Source: Candidatus Prevotella equi
GTDB taxonomy: Bacteria; Bacteroidota; Bacteroidia; Bacteroidales; Bacteroidaceae
Assembly: GCA_018065145.1 (NCBI GenBank)
Contig: JAGHTW010000041.1
Coordinates: 1 to 46,063, forward strand
Direction of reading: 5' to 3'
DNA: 46,063 bases
Shown here: positions 6,389 through 15,969 of the stretch, in pieces
Position numbering within the stretch: the stretch's first letter is position 1
Layout: each line of letters opens with the position of its first letter
Translations under genes and position numbers: made by a program
Notes under the pieces: model-generated
The model's database searches: none
Told to the model about the DNA's origin: nothing
Seen by the model: the letters and a program-made list of their open reading frames with translations, nothing else

Positions 6389-7594
6389 TTACACGTGTTG
6401 TTCCACAGATACGCGAACCTCTTCTTTGGAGAGTGCGTTGGCGATGGTGTTGAGGGCAAGGAAACGGTATCTCTGGCTGTTACGGGGAGCGAAGGGGCTC
6501 TTTCTATAGACAGCATTGGCGATGGCGGGGGATGCATAGACACTGTCGAAGGGTTCAAGGAGCAGTAGGCGCCCTTCGGCACAGGCATCGAAATATATGC
6601 CGGAGGGTTTGTAATATCGCTCATGCGGAGAATCCTTGGCAGGGAAACCGTCCTTTAAGAGTATGACAAGCGGATGACCTGCCTCTCGCACAGCACGGAC
6701 TATCTGCTTCTCTCCCTCACTGATGGCAGCGCTAATGGTGACATAGCCCTGGGCGGCAAGGCGTAAGACGACCGCCTTGCGGGCGTCTATCTCGCTCTGC
6801 GAGAGACTGCGCGAGCACTGCACCTGCTGTCGGAAGGGGAAGGATAAGAGGAACATGTTTCCCATAGCTCTACACTCCCAACGCCCTTGCTGACTGTCAA
6901 GGATGACTCCCTTACGGAGGCGGAAGAACTGGGGGTTATGGCGTTTTAGCCACAGGCGCCGCGGGTTGTCCCGCACATAGGCGATCATCCTGTCAAGCTG
7001 CCCATCGCAATGAAGGATCCGCTCATGGTAACCAGCGCGCATGTACTCCCAAATGCTGCCCCTTGTCGCAAAAATGCGACAAAAGTGCTTACCGCAAGCA
7101 TCACCCTGAGCGGAGGGTTGAGCGAGGCTCGGGGCGGTGGGCAGTCCTTGCTCATTTTTGAGCAAGGGTTGATTGCTCGGGGCGGTGGGTTGAGGGAGGT
7201 AGGTGCGCTTATAGTGGGAGGTGCAGGCGCTTTTGGCGCTGCGGATGACCTCGCCGATACTCTTGCTCATAGGCTGCCTTACGTGCAGCACTATGTGCAG
7301 ATGGTCGGGCATGATTCGCATCTGTAGTATGCGTATGTCGCAGCCTTTCTGCAGAAAGAAGTCGGGCAATCCTCGGAAGGTCTTCTTCACGTACTGTCCC
7401 ATCTCGCTGAGTTCTATAAACGCATCATCCTCGCTGTTGCCCGCTAATTCTCCAAAGAGATGATAGCGCTGCTCCACAGCGAGGGTAATATGGTACACTG
7501 CACGACCTTTGTAGTTCCACAGCGACTCTCTATGATGGCGCCCTTCCTCTGGGGTTGAGCGCCATCCTTGTTCTGTATATTCTAGTTGCGTCAA
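6389..7594 (-). CDS. RAYT (Y1 transposase) fused to a DprA/SLOG-like domain
   Basis: A 401-residue REP-associated tyrosine transposase. Residues about 28-215 are the Y1/IS200-like domain: RAVYHITLAVEQRYHLFG, the HUH motif PDHLHIVLH (His98, His100), and the catalytic-Tyr helix MIAYVRDNPRR (Tyr206). Residues 131-175 form a Pro/Gln-rich linker encoded by repeats and hairpins. Residues about 268-390 resemble a DprA/Smf-type Rossmann (SLOG) domain: VTISAAISEGEKQIVRAV, HPLVILLKDGF, FDACAEGRLLLLEPF, then FLALNTIANALS. Domesticated RAYTs nick and join single-stranded REP hairpins; the SLOG part suggests single-strand DNA or nucleotide binding. The start is TTG at 7594, because no ATG precedes the conserved N-terminus and a stop lies just upstream. 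It starts 7 nt after the PUL's last gene, so read-through is likely. Confidence 0.8.
   Translation of the reverse strand: MTQLEYTEQGWRSTPEEGRHHRESLWNYKGRAVYHITLAVEQRYHLFGELAGNSEDDAFIELSEMGQYVKKTFRGLPDFFLQKGCDIRILQMRIMPDHLHIVLHVRQPMSKSIGEVIRSAKSACTSHYKRTYLPQPTAPSNQPLLKNEQGLPTAPSLAQPSAQGDACGKHFCRIFATRGSIWEYMRAGYHERILHCDGQLDRMIAYVRDNPRRLWLKRHNPQFFRLRKGVILDSQQGRWECRAMGNMFLLSFPFRQQVQCSRSLSQSEIDARKAVVLRLAAQGYVTISAAISEGEKQIVRAVREAGHPLVILLKDGFPAKDSPHERYYKPSGIYFDACAEGRLLLLEPFDSVYASPAIANAVYRKSPFAPRNSQRYRFLALNTIANALSKEEVRVSVEQHV
7063..7082. repeat. hairpin inside the RAYT coding sequence (1)
   Basis: TTGTCGCA, loop AAAA, TGCGACAA: a perfect 8-bp stem. It encodes about residues 171-178, just before the conserved region around the catalytic tyrosine. 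Confidence 0.7.
7127..7189. repeat. direct repeat plus hairpin inside the RAYT coding sequence (2)
   Basis: GCTCGGGGCGGTGGG occurs at 7127-7141 and again at 7175-7189. Between them lies a perfect hairpin CCTTGCTC-ATTTTT-GAGCAAGG (7146-7167). Together they encode the variable linker (about residues 136-156). Confidence 0.75.
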
Positions 7595-7601
7595 AATAGA
7601 G

Positions 7602-10600
7602 TTATCTCATGTTGAGGATAGCGTTGGCGTCTTCCATTGTTATTTTTCCGTCGCCGTCGATGTCGGCAGCGAGGGTGTCAAGGGCGTCTTCGCTTACTTC
7701 GCCGAGGAAATAGCGCACTACGAGCTGTGCATCGGCTATTGTCACGGCGCCGTCCTTATCGGCATCGCCGAGAAGGAGACTACCGAGTCCTACTATCGTC
7801 ATATAGTCGCCTTCCCATGGTTCTGTGGCGATATTCTTGAGGTTTGTAGGACGTAGGAATGCCTTGTGCGCCTCCATAGGCAGACGCTCCGTTGTCCTGA
7901 CCCACAGACCATCCTTCAGTATGAGGCTGCCTGCTGGAATGCCCGATGATGCGCTGTACTCTATCTTACCATACAATCCGCCAACGTTTGTCTTAGCCGC
8001 TGCCGGTGTGTTGCCTGTCTCAAGGAATGTCACCTCGCGTCCTGGCTCCGTACGGTAGATATATGGATAACCCGCCTTTGGCTCTGTCTCCTCCTGCAGC
8101 GCTACTCTCATCTTATCGCTTGTAGAGCCCACTACAGAGTAGAGCTTCACGCCCTGAGGTATCACAGGTGTGTAAGGCAGACAGATGGTGCCGTAGCCCT
8201 TGCTGTCGGCAGTAGTACGATAGAGAGGTATGTAGCGCAGGTTGAAGTCAGTAGCAATCCACGAACCCTCGTGGTTGTCTGGTTCTCCTGCTGGCTTATT
8301 GTAAGGCATCCACAGTCCGTCGGCGGTATTCTTCTTCGTACCGATGAATCCCAGTTCTATGACATCGTATGGAGTGAGATATACATACGGTGTATGAAGA
8401 TCAGACCAACGCTGGTCGTCAGTCATTGTAGGGATATCCACAACGCCCACCGCCAGCGGGTTACTCTCATACGTCGCGTCATCATTAACCTTTATGTACG
8501 CATGCTGGTCGCTTACGCAGTAGTGATCCGTAGCAGCCTTAGCCTCAAGGGCATAGAGTCCGGCGTTGTAGTTCTTCAATGCCTTCTGCGCCACACCCAT
8601 TGACGCATTCTGATCCTCGGCACTGATATTCCATTTGGCATGCCATACGTTACGTCCCGCAACGGAAGGCTCACGCGTCTGTATGCCATCGAGATATGTA
8701 CCTACGCGTGTCCATTTGTCAGAGTTAGCCATATCGCCGTTAGCCACGCTGATGGAGAGGATGTTCATATTGTCGTTGATGACATCCGTCATAGCCTGCT
8801 GTGCGTCATTCTTCTCCTGTGCTGTAGGAGCGTTACGATAAGCATCGATAGCCTGCTGTGCCATTTCGCTCACGCCGTCAACGCCGAGAGTCACAAGCGT
8901 CTGAGCGTTTGCCTCTTCCACGGCAGCCACAGGAGCATTGTTTATAGCCTTGATGACATTGCTAATGGCTGTCTCAATCTCGAGGGCAGGAGCATCCTGT
9001 GCCACGAGGTTGTCGAGTTCTGTCATCATCTGTGGATAGGCAGCATAGTACTTCTTTAATACCTCCACACGCTTCTGTGCATATATCTTAGCATCGGCAA
9101 GAGCCTCTTCCTTTGTATCGAAGAGCTTAGCGAGGTAGAAGTTACTGAACTGCGCCTTACCACCGAGAGCGCGGAGTATGACACGCAGATAGATGTCAGA
9201 GGAAGTAGTGAAGACACTGCTGTACTTCTCCCAGTTAGTGCTTCCTCCGTTGAATGATATTGACTTACGTGCCTCCAACGTTGGATTCTCTGCTGCGGCG
9301 GTATGTATGAACTGTGCTGAGGAAGTATTGTTTCTTCCTGCCGCAGCAACGTAATAGCTGGTGTTGCTCTCTATCTTTATTATCTTCTTTACGCTCTGAG
9401 GGTCATTGGAACCCGCCATAGCAGTGGAGCTGGTACCATAGCACTGCAGGAAAGGCTTCTCCCCTACTCCACCTAATGGCACCGCCTCGAAGTAAGGCGC
9501 TGCGAGAGGTTCTCCTGCGCCGTTGGTCCAGTCGGTGAGACCCAGTTCGAAGTTGCCGTTGAGGAACTGGTTGCCGCCGATATACTTCGTAGCACCCGCT
9601 GTCGTTGTCACAGGGTCGCCAGGCTTCAGCTCTTCAGCCACCGCCTTTACCTCGTTGGTGTATCGCTTAGTGCCGTTGATATCCACTACCTCTACACGGT
9701 ATGTATATCCGTCCACGCCATCGATAGTCACCTCGTAGTCATCAGCTTTTTCCTTCTGCTCTACGGTGAAGACGTTGGAATATGAATATTTGTTTGGTGC
9801 CTTAGCCTGAATGACCATAGACTGGTTGTACTCACCGTTCTTCTCGCGCCAGCGCAGTGTCACCTTACGGGTCTCTGTATCATAGACACATGTGAGGTTT
9901 GACGGACCGTACATTGGTGGGTACTTAGGAACGTACTCATACTGTCTGTCATAGCCTATCGGTGTCTCCATGTCGCGGTAGTACTCACCGAGCTTTGTCA
10001 GTTCTGCATCACGGTAAATCTTTGAGCAGTTTGCCTCGCTGTTCCAGTAGGCGTAACGCTCTACGCGCACCTGATTGTTAAGATTCTGCAGGATAGGCAC
10101 CGTACCATCGTATGTACGCTGCTGGTTGGCGTAGAAGTCACCACGGTCACTCACCTGAAAGGCGCCTTCGTTATTCCACGAAGAGCCCCATACCCATTCA
10201 GAAATCCATGCAGGACGGTTCTTTGCCCATTTGCTGATTCTGTTTGCTATATCGCCAAACGAGCCGCTGTTCCAGTAACAGTGCAGGTCAACGAGGTCAC
10301 AACGCCATCCGCGCGCATCGACAGAGTCGAGGAACGCTGTGAGGTGACCGATGGAGCCGTCGTGTGACGACTCTGAACAGAGACGGAAACCGGTACGCAT
10401 GAGGTCCTGCCAGTTGGAGAGCACCTCTGCCACCGACTGTGGGTCAGGATCGGCAGAGTTACCCGGCTCGTTGTTTGTCTTCATGTGGCAGGAGTATGTC
10501 ACCTTACCTATCTCAGCAGGTGAAGGCCAGTTCTCCTTGATATGGTTAGGCACACACTCTGCGTCAGGCAGAAGGTCTGTGCCCAGTCCCCATGAATAAC

Positions 10601-11303
10601 TCCAAGAGCCGCCGACCTGTCTGAGGTACTGTATGCGCGTATCGTCGGCAACGCCCTTCTTCTGTGCATCGTACCACACGAAGACACGATATGATGATAT
10701 CTTCTGGTCGAGGATGAATGGCAGTGTAGCCAGTTCCAGGTCTTCCTTGTCGGCGATGAAACAACGCTGATAGCCGTAGCCGTCAGGGAGTGTAGAGAAC
10801 GTCACCATATATCCGCGCTTAAGCTTGAAGGAACGTATCTTGTTGTTCAGCTTCGCAGCGGTGAGGGTGTTCATGAAGCCTCCAGTATTCTCCAGTCCGA
10901 AGTCATTGACGGCATCGCCACCGAAGTTCTGTTCGCTATACACCGTCAGCGGCTTGATGTCCTTGGCGTAAGGCATGATGATAGCGCCAGAGGCGTACAT
11001 CTTCACCTGACAGTTGACGTTGTTGCGTGCTGCCACACCGTTTATCTGCACATGGCTATTGAGCCAGGAAGAGATGACCTTGCTTGGCTTTACATGCGAG
11101 AGGATGACGGTGGCATGTTCTGTGTTCGTAATATTGATTATTGCGGTGGTAGTGAATGGTTCATCACTGGTGATGATGTAATCCACATTACCACTGACGG
11201 TGACATTGCTCGTCACCTGCGACACTTGCGTCTTGGTGTTTGCCGCAAAGGCAGACACCGCTGCGGCAAACACGAAGAGAAGTGTAAAGAGAGTGTGTTT
11301 CAT
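7602..11303 (-). CDS. secreted GH128-like glycosidase with crystallin-like module and dockerin
   Basis: A 1233-residue multidomain protein with signal peptide (MKHTLFTLLFVFAAAVSAFA). Residues about 118-215 resemble a beta/gamma-crystallin repeat pair (LTVYSEQNFGG, NNKIRSFKLKRGY, KISSYRVFVW). Residues about 265-440 look like a Glyco_hydro_cc/GH128-type TIM barrel: TNNEPGNSADPDP gives the candidate acid/base, DLVDLHCYW, and AWISEWVWGSSW gives the candidate nucleophile. An FN3-like domain (about 465-555), jelly-roll modules, a helical FIVAR-like stretch and a C-terminal type I dockerin (GDADKDGAVTIADA, DIDGDGKITMEDA) follow. Last enzyme of the PUL. The substrate is not evident; known GH128 enzymes act on beta-1,3-glucan, but a pectin or arabinogalactan target fits its neighbours. 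Confidence 0.65.
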   Translation of the reverse strand: MKHTLFTLLFVFAAAVSAFAANTKTQVSQVTSNVTVSGNVDYIITSDEPFTTTAIINITNTEHATVILSHVKPSKVISSWLNSHVQINGVAARNNVNCQVKMYASGAIIMPYAKDIKPLTVYSEQNFGGDAVNDFGLENTGGFMNTLTAAKLNNKIRSFKLKRGYMVTFSTLPDGYGYQRCFIADKEDLELATLPFILDQKISSYRVFVWYDAQKKGVADDTRIQYLRQVGGSWSYSWGLGTDLLPDAECVPNHIKENWPSPAEIGKVTYSCHMKTNNEPGNSADPDPQSVAEVLSNWQDLMRTGFRLCSESSHDGSIGHLTAFLDSVDARGWRCDLVDLHCYWNSGSFGDIANRISKWAKNRPAWISEWVWGSSWNNEGAFQVSDRGDFYANQQRTYDGTVPILQNLNNQVRVERYAYWNSEANCSKIYRDAELTKLGEYYRDMETPIGYDRQYEYVPKYPPMYGPSNLTCVYDTETRKVTLRWREKNGEYNQSMVIQAKAPNKYSYSNVFTVEQKEKADDYEVTIDGVDGYTYRVEVVDINGTKRYTNEVKAVAEELKPGDPVTTTAGATKYIGGNQFLNGNFELGLTDWTNGAGEPLAAPYFEAVPLGGVGEKPFLQCYGTSSTAMAGSNDPQSVKKIIKIESNTSYYVAAAGRNNTSSAQFIHTAAAENPTLEARKSISFNGGSTNWEKYSSVFTTSSDIYLRVILRALGGKAQFSNFYLAKLFDTKEEALADAKIYAQKRVEVLKKYYAAYPQMMTELDNLVAQDAPALEIETAISNVIKAINNAPVAAVEEANAQTLVTLGVDGVSEMAQQAIDAYRNAPTAQEKNDAQQAMTDVINDNMNILSISVANGDMANSDKWTRVGTYLDGIQTREPSVAGRNVWHAKWNISAEDQNASMGVAQKALKNYNAGLYALEAKAATDHYCVSDQHAYIKVNDDATYESNPLAVGVVDIPTMTDDQRWSDLHTPYVYLTPYDVIELGFIGTKKNTADGLWMPYNKPAGEPDNHEGSWIATDFNLRYIPLYRTTADSKGYGTICLPYTPVIPQGVKLYSVVGSTSDKMRVALQEETEPKAGYPYIYRTEPGREVTFLETGNTPAAAKTNVGGLYGKIEYSASSGIPAGSLILKDGLWVRTTERLPMEAHKAFLRPTNLKNIATEPWEGDYMTIVGLGSLLLGDADKDGAVTIADAQLVVRYFLGEVSEDALDTLAADIDGDGKITMEDANAILNMR

Positions 11304-11316
11304 AGCTATACTCTTT

Positions 11317-14300
11317 TTACTTAGTTGTAAGGTACTGCTTTACGATAAGGTCAGCATCTGCCTTTGTGATGACGCCATCTCCATCGAGGTCGGCAACGAG
11401 GGCGTTGAAGCCTGCTGCTGTCTTGCCATAAAGGTGGTTGATGACCATGTTGGCATCGATGAGTGTCACCTTGCCATCGCCGTTGACGTCACCTACGGTA
11501 AAGATACCAGTGATGGTGATGAGTCCCTCAGCGAGGTCCTTGGCAGCGAAGGTATATATCATACCCTTGTATGGCTCGCTGACAATAGTAGGATTACCTG
11601 TTACTGTTGTCACGTCGTCCCACAGGTTGATGTCGTCACCCACTGCTGGAGTCCATGAAGAACCAGGAATCATACGGATACTGATCTTACAGTTGTTGAG
11701 AGCGAGAGTATTGATGTTGTAAATACGTGAACCACACTTTGTGGTGGTTGAAGTAGCCTTTGTACGTATATTGAAGCGGAGCATACCAGTGTTTGACACT
11801 GTGACGTTCTGCTTGTTGAACATCATTATGTTAGATGTGAGATTAGAAGTCTCACTTGCAGCAGGGTAAAGGGTACCATTAACTGTTACAGAAGAGTTAT
11901 TGATGAAACCATTTGTTTCAACATCACTACCTGTTTGACCCATGAGTGTAGCGCCATTCGCAATGGTCAGTGCACCTGTACCGAGGCAGGTAGATTTTTT
12001 AATGATAAGCGTACCTTTATTAACGCCTACAGCACCTGTATTGTCCCATAAGCCTGTAACTGTCATGGTACCGGTACCAACCTTGTTGAATTTTGTTGCA
12101 CCGCCTGTTACGATACCATCGAATGTGAAGTCGGTGTTCTTACCGCCCACGTTCCATGTTGCAGTACCTGAACCTGACTGAGCGAGTGAGATGTAACCAC
12201 TGAGTGAGCCTGTACCTGTCACCTCACCGATAGGATATGTCTGTCCTACGGTGTGAACAGAGACACCGCTGTTGAGTTTCATAGTTCCGTTAGGAATACC
12301 ATAGCTATTGTTGAAGGTGAAACGTCCATCTACAGCCGATGGTATGAGCGTGCCTGTGAATGATGACCAGTTGCCGTTAATTCCAGCTCGCACAGCATAT
12401 CCAGAAGTACCGTTTGCCGTTGTCATCCATACGGTGGCGTTACCAGCACCAATGATTCTGTTGCTGTATGTTCCTCTACCATCAGTGAATCTAACGGTAG
12501 CATTTCTGTTTTCAGGAACATCGACAGCGCAAGCAGATCCTACATTGAGGTTCAGCGTACCAGACTGCATCTCTACCGTCTTGGCAGGATAAGACTGGTT
12601 TGTTGACAGAGTACCTGCTTTCACGACAAGTCTCGTAAGATTACTACCATTTCCATTCATTGCAAATTCTCCACTACCATTCTTGGTGAGCTGTGTTCCG
12701 CTGATAGCAACCTCCTGTGTGAATTTTGCGTCGTTGGTTAATACGCCACCTTCATCAGATGAGATTTGGATACTAGCACCATTTGTTACGGCAGCAGTAT
12801 TCTGCAGTACGGCACCATTAGACATGTATATTTTACCCTTGTATCCGAGGTTACCCTTCTCGTCAATGCTGTTAGAGAGTGCGCTGACCTTGGTAGTACC
12901 ACCGCTGAGGGTGTTAATGCCAGTGTAAGTGTTGAGGTTAGACATTGTCACTGTGCCTTTACCGGTCTTTGTGAAGCTGCCCGTAGTGATGTTACCTTCA
13001 CCAGAGATGGTGAGTGCCTTTGTCTCGTTGCTTACGACAACAGCGCTTGGCTTTATGTTCTCTGTGAGGTTGATAGTTGTTGCAGTAGCCTCGTCGTTGA
13101 ATGTTACGGCATCACCATTGACATATACGTCTGGTGTCTTTGTTGCGTCATCAGCAAGGAAGAAGTTCTCTGCTGTTGCAACATTCCATACGTTGCTTGC
13201 ATCACCCTTCCATACGATATCGCTTGCACCACGTGTATTACCGAGCGTAAGGATGAGCTTGCCGTTCTCGAAGCGGAGACCCTTCTTATACTGGTCTGCA
13301 CCGATAACCTTAAGGTTGGTAGCAGCGCCTTCAAGGGTCTTACACTCAGCGATGACATAGTCGCCCGCAAGGATATTAGAACCGCGCAGCTCTACAACAG
13401 GCTGTATGAACTCTGGACCGTAGTCTGTCCATGCTGTGCCAGTTTTCTTCACGAGTGTGAGGGTATTGGCAATGAGCTTGTCGTAGTTAGCACCATCAAT
13501 ATCGATAACGACACGGCTACCGTAGTCAAGTGTGAGGTTGCCTGTTACATTAACAGTACCTATCTTGCCCTCACCGCCAGGGTTTATCTTAGCGTCATAC
13601 TGCGCCTTGATGCTCTTGAAGGTACCACCGTCGGTATTGAGTGTGGTGAAGCGGTTGAGCCAGAGGTCAGAGTTCTTCATTGTACCGTCGAAGTTCAATG
13701 TACCTTCCCAGATGTCGGTGTTGCCACTGTGTGTCATATCCACCTTTGGAAGGTTGAGGATACCATCACCCTGCTTTACGAGACGTGCAGCACCAGCGAG
13801 TGAGCCAGATGTAACGTTACACGTATAATAGGTGTAGTTGATGGTAGCTTCCTTTGCTGTATAGTTTGTTCCAGCAGTACCCTGTACCCATGAAGGCACG
13901 TTGAAGGTGAGGATATAAGGCTTTGCACCGTTCTCGATAGACACGCTTGTATTGCCTGTCTCACACACGATGACGTGCTTGTCGTTGAGGGAAGAAGAAA
14001 CAGTACCGCCGTTCTTCACCTCTGTACGGTCTGTCATGGTGAGTGGTGGTGGTGCCATTGTGATGCCTTCGAGTTCACCAATGAAGTAACTTACGTGTGG
14101 TGGCTGGTTGTAGCCGCACATCTGCCATACCATGCCGTTACGATACTGATGGTCATGCCAGAGGCTGTAGTTACGGTTTGTTGTTGGTGTTGGTGTGCTG
14201 TAGATGCGGATGTTATTGTTCGCGGTGCGCATGATGATTTCCTCACGCCAGTCACCGAGCACGTCACCCTGATAACATGGTGTTCCCTTAGTGTCGTTGT

Positions 14301-15945
14301 TGGTCATAGAACCCTCGCAGGTGTATAACAGACCAGAACCAACCTTATATACTGCACCAGCGGTGTTCTTACCGTTGGAATAGTTGAAACATTCCTCAAG
14401 GAGGTCACCATCCCAGTAGATACGCATATTCTGTGTCAAGCCAGTCTTTGTGAGAGAGATATCCTTGTTTGTTACGAGGCTGAGAATAGGATCACCCCAG
14501 ATAGCGCAACCCTGTGCGCCTGGATAAGAGTTGCTGAAGTTACCAGCCATGGAACGACCGATATCACTGCCTACATGAAGCTTGGCAGCATACATCTTAC
14601 TTGTTGTAGCATCGCGGTAGTTGTATCCCTCTGATTCCTCGTTACAAGCGAACTGCTCCAGTCCGTGGATGAATGGGTTGAGGTCACCGCAGTGCTGAGC
14701 GTCACCGTGTCCGAGACCTGTTGTAGAGAGTCCCTTACCGTTGTCGTCAATAACCATAGAACCATAGATAATCTCATCGCGACCGTCCATATCAACGTCG
14801 GCAATAGCATAGTTATGATAACCCTGCCACATCCAGGAGCCACCGCTTGTCTGACGCCAGTCCCAACGCTTCATGAGTTTGTTGGTTGTTTTGTTGACGT
14901 CATAGGCACACATCTTAATCTGTGTATAGATACCACGAGCGAGGAAGATGCTTGGGTTACGACCATCGAGGTATGGTGCACCGAAGAAGAACTTGCTGGC
15001 ACGGTGTCCGCCGTCGTACTTATCTACGCCCCATGCCTTTTCGTATGTCTCGCCTGGCTCCAGACGAGCAAGTGGATAGGTGATGAGGTCAAACACCTGA
15101 CCTGTCTCACCGTTACAGTAAACGAGGAACTCTGCACCTGAGCACATGAACCAGTTAGCGCCACCGCCCTTACCTGTGCCGTCAGTATTGTCGGTTGGAC
15201 GGTAGTTCGTCCACGATGTGCCGTTCTTACCGTCAGTACCGATGGTGTAAGTAGAGCCATCAGCATAATGGATGGTAGAACCTTCGGCAAGGCGCATCAG
15301 CACCTCTGCCTTTCCGTCCATATTCCAGTCGTAGCCTACGATGTTCTGCTCGTTGTTCTGGAAGTCACCCATGTTAGGACCGCAGTTGACCCACCACAGA
15401 CGTGTGCCGTCAAGTTTGAAAATCTCAAAGATGGAGTGTTCGTTTGTGTAAACGCCGTTCACTTTTGCACCATTCTTTGGATATCCTTGTCCTGCCTCGG
15501 TGGCATTGTCAAACTTCATAAGCACTTCCAGCTCACCGTCACCATCGACGTCTGCACAGCAGGCATCATTAGGAACGAGAGTAGATTTGATGCCATCATG
15601 CTTCAGCGTTATCTCCTTGTAGCTTGTAGTCCAAGGCTTTACCGCTTTTGACTCTTTCTGCTCTACGCCCTTCACCACTGCCTTGACAGTGTATGAACTG
15701 CTTGTAGTACCAGAGGCATCCATGTAGTTAGAGACATTGAGTGGCTCATCGTTGACCTTTGAGCCATCACGGTAAAGGTTGTACTGTACGTCGTAGTACT
15801 CTTCACCGAAGATACGCCAAGACACGAAGACTCCCTTCGTGGTCTTCATTGCCACAAGTCCACGATCCAGCTTGTCGGTGAAACGCTGAGCGTTGACCAA
15901 CAGTGGAAGACATGCTGTTAGCAAGATAAATAATAGTTTTTTCAT
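11317..15945 (-). CDS. rhamnogalacturonan lyase (PL11) with autotransporter-type beta repeats and dockerin
   Basis: A 1542-residue secreted protein (signal MKKLLFILLTACLPLLVNAQ). Residues about 20-640 are a complete PL11 rhamnogalacturonan endolyase: LDRGLVAMKTTKGVFVSWR, DVDGDGELEVLMKFD, DVDMDGRDEIIYGSMVIDD, GLGHGDAQHCGDLNPF, and several Ca-binding DxDGDG-type loops of the eight-bladed propeller. PL11 cleaves the rhamnose-galacturonate backbone of RG-I pectin by beta-elimination. Residues about 640-1480 carry autotransporter-associated (PATR-like) beta-strand repeats (SNLNTYTGINTLSGGTTKV, KVGTGTMTVTGLWDNTGAV). The last 60 residues are a dockerin (GDVNGDGKVTLIDA, DLDGDGVITKADA). PL11 enzymes are usually about 600 residues, so the extension is large. 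The surrounding SusCD genes should take up its products. Confidence 0.85.
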   Translation of the reverse strand: MKKLLFILLTACLPLLVNAQRFTDKLDRGLVAMKTTKGVFVSWRIFGEEYYDVQYNLYRDGSKVNDEPLNVSNYMDASGTTSSSYTVKAVVKGVEQKESKAVKPWTTSYKEITLKHDGIKSTLVPNDACCADVDGDGELEVLMKFDNATEAGQGYPKNGAKVNGVYTNEHSIFEIFKLDGTRLWWVNCGPNMGDFQNNEQNIVGYDWNMDGKAEVLMRLAEGSTIHYADGSTYTIGTDGKNGTSWTNYRPTDNTDGTGKGGGANWFMCSGAEFLVYCNGETGQVFDLITYPLARLEPGETYEKAWGVDKYDGGHRASKFFFGAPYLDGRNPSIFLARGIYTQIKMCAYDVNKTTNKLMKRWDWRQTSGGSWMWQGYHNYAIADVDMDGRDEIIYGSMVIDDNGKGLSTTGLGHGDAQHCGDLNPFIHGLEQFACNEESEGYNYRDATTSKMYAAKLHVGSDIGRSMAGNFSNSYPGAQGCAIWGDPILSLVTNKDISLTKTGLTQNMRIYWDGDLLEECFNYSNGKNTAGAVYKVGSGLLYTCEGSMTNNDTKGTPCYQGDVLGDWREEIIMRTANNNIRIYSTPTPTTNRNYSLWHDHQYRNGMVWQMCGYNQPPHVSYFIGELEGITMAPPPLTMTDRTEVKNGGTVSSSLNDKHVIVCETGNTSVSIENGAKPYILTFNVPSWVQGTAGTNYTAKEATINYTYYTCNVTSGSLAGAARLVKQGDGILNLPKVDMTHSGNTDIWEGTLNFDGTMKNSDLWLNRFTTLNTDGGTFKSIKAQYDAKINPGGEGKIGTVNVTGNLTLDYGSRVVIDIDGANYDKLIANTLTLVKKTGTAWTDYGPEFIQPVVELRGSNILAGDYVIAECKTLEGAATNLKVIGADQYKKGLRFENGKLILTLGNTRGASDIVWKGDASNVWNVATAENFFLADDATKTPDVYVNGDAVTFNDEATATTINLTENIKPSAVVVSNETKALTISGEGNITTGSFTKTGKGTVTMSNLNTYTGINTLSGGTTKVSALSNSIDEKGNLGYKGKIYMSNGAVLQNTAAVTNGASIQISSDEGGVLTNDAKFTQEVAISGTQLTKNGSGEFAMNGNGSNLTRLVVKAGTLSTNQSYPAKTVEMQSGTLNLNVGSACAVDVPENRNATVRFTDGRGTYSNRIIGAGNATVWMTTANGTSGYAVRAGINGNWSSFTGTLIPSAVDGRFTFNNSYGIPNGTMKLNSGVSVHTVGQTYPIGEVTGTGSLSGYISLAQSGSGTATWNVGGKNTDFTFDGIVTGGATKFNKVGTGTMTVTGLWDNTGAVGVNKGTLIIKKSTCLGTGALTIANGATLMGQTGSDVETNGFINNSSVTVNGTLYPAASETSNLTSNIMMFNKQNVTVSNTGMLRFNIRTKATSTTTKCGSRIYNINTLALNNCKISIRMIPGSSWTPAVGDDINLWDDVTTVTGNPTIVSEPYKGMIYTFAAKDLAEGLITITGIFTVGDVNGDGKVTLIDANMVINHLYGKTAAGFNALVADLDGDGVITKADADLIVKQYLTTK

Positions 15946-15969
15946 AATTAGTATAGTTTTATTTGTTAA

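Noticed and set aside
7010..7327. Plus-strand open frames of about 105 codons in the RAYT region
   Set aside because: Antisense to a protein with clear RAYT motifs; Gly-rich translation comes from the G-rich linker repeats.
12766..13803. 345-codon open frame on the plus strand
   Set aside because: It lies wholly inside and antisense to the PL11 gene; its Cys/Val-rich translation resembles no protein and reflects the Thr/Gly-rich repeats on the other strand.
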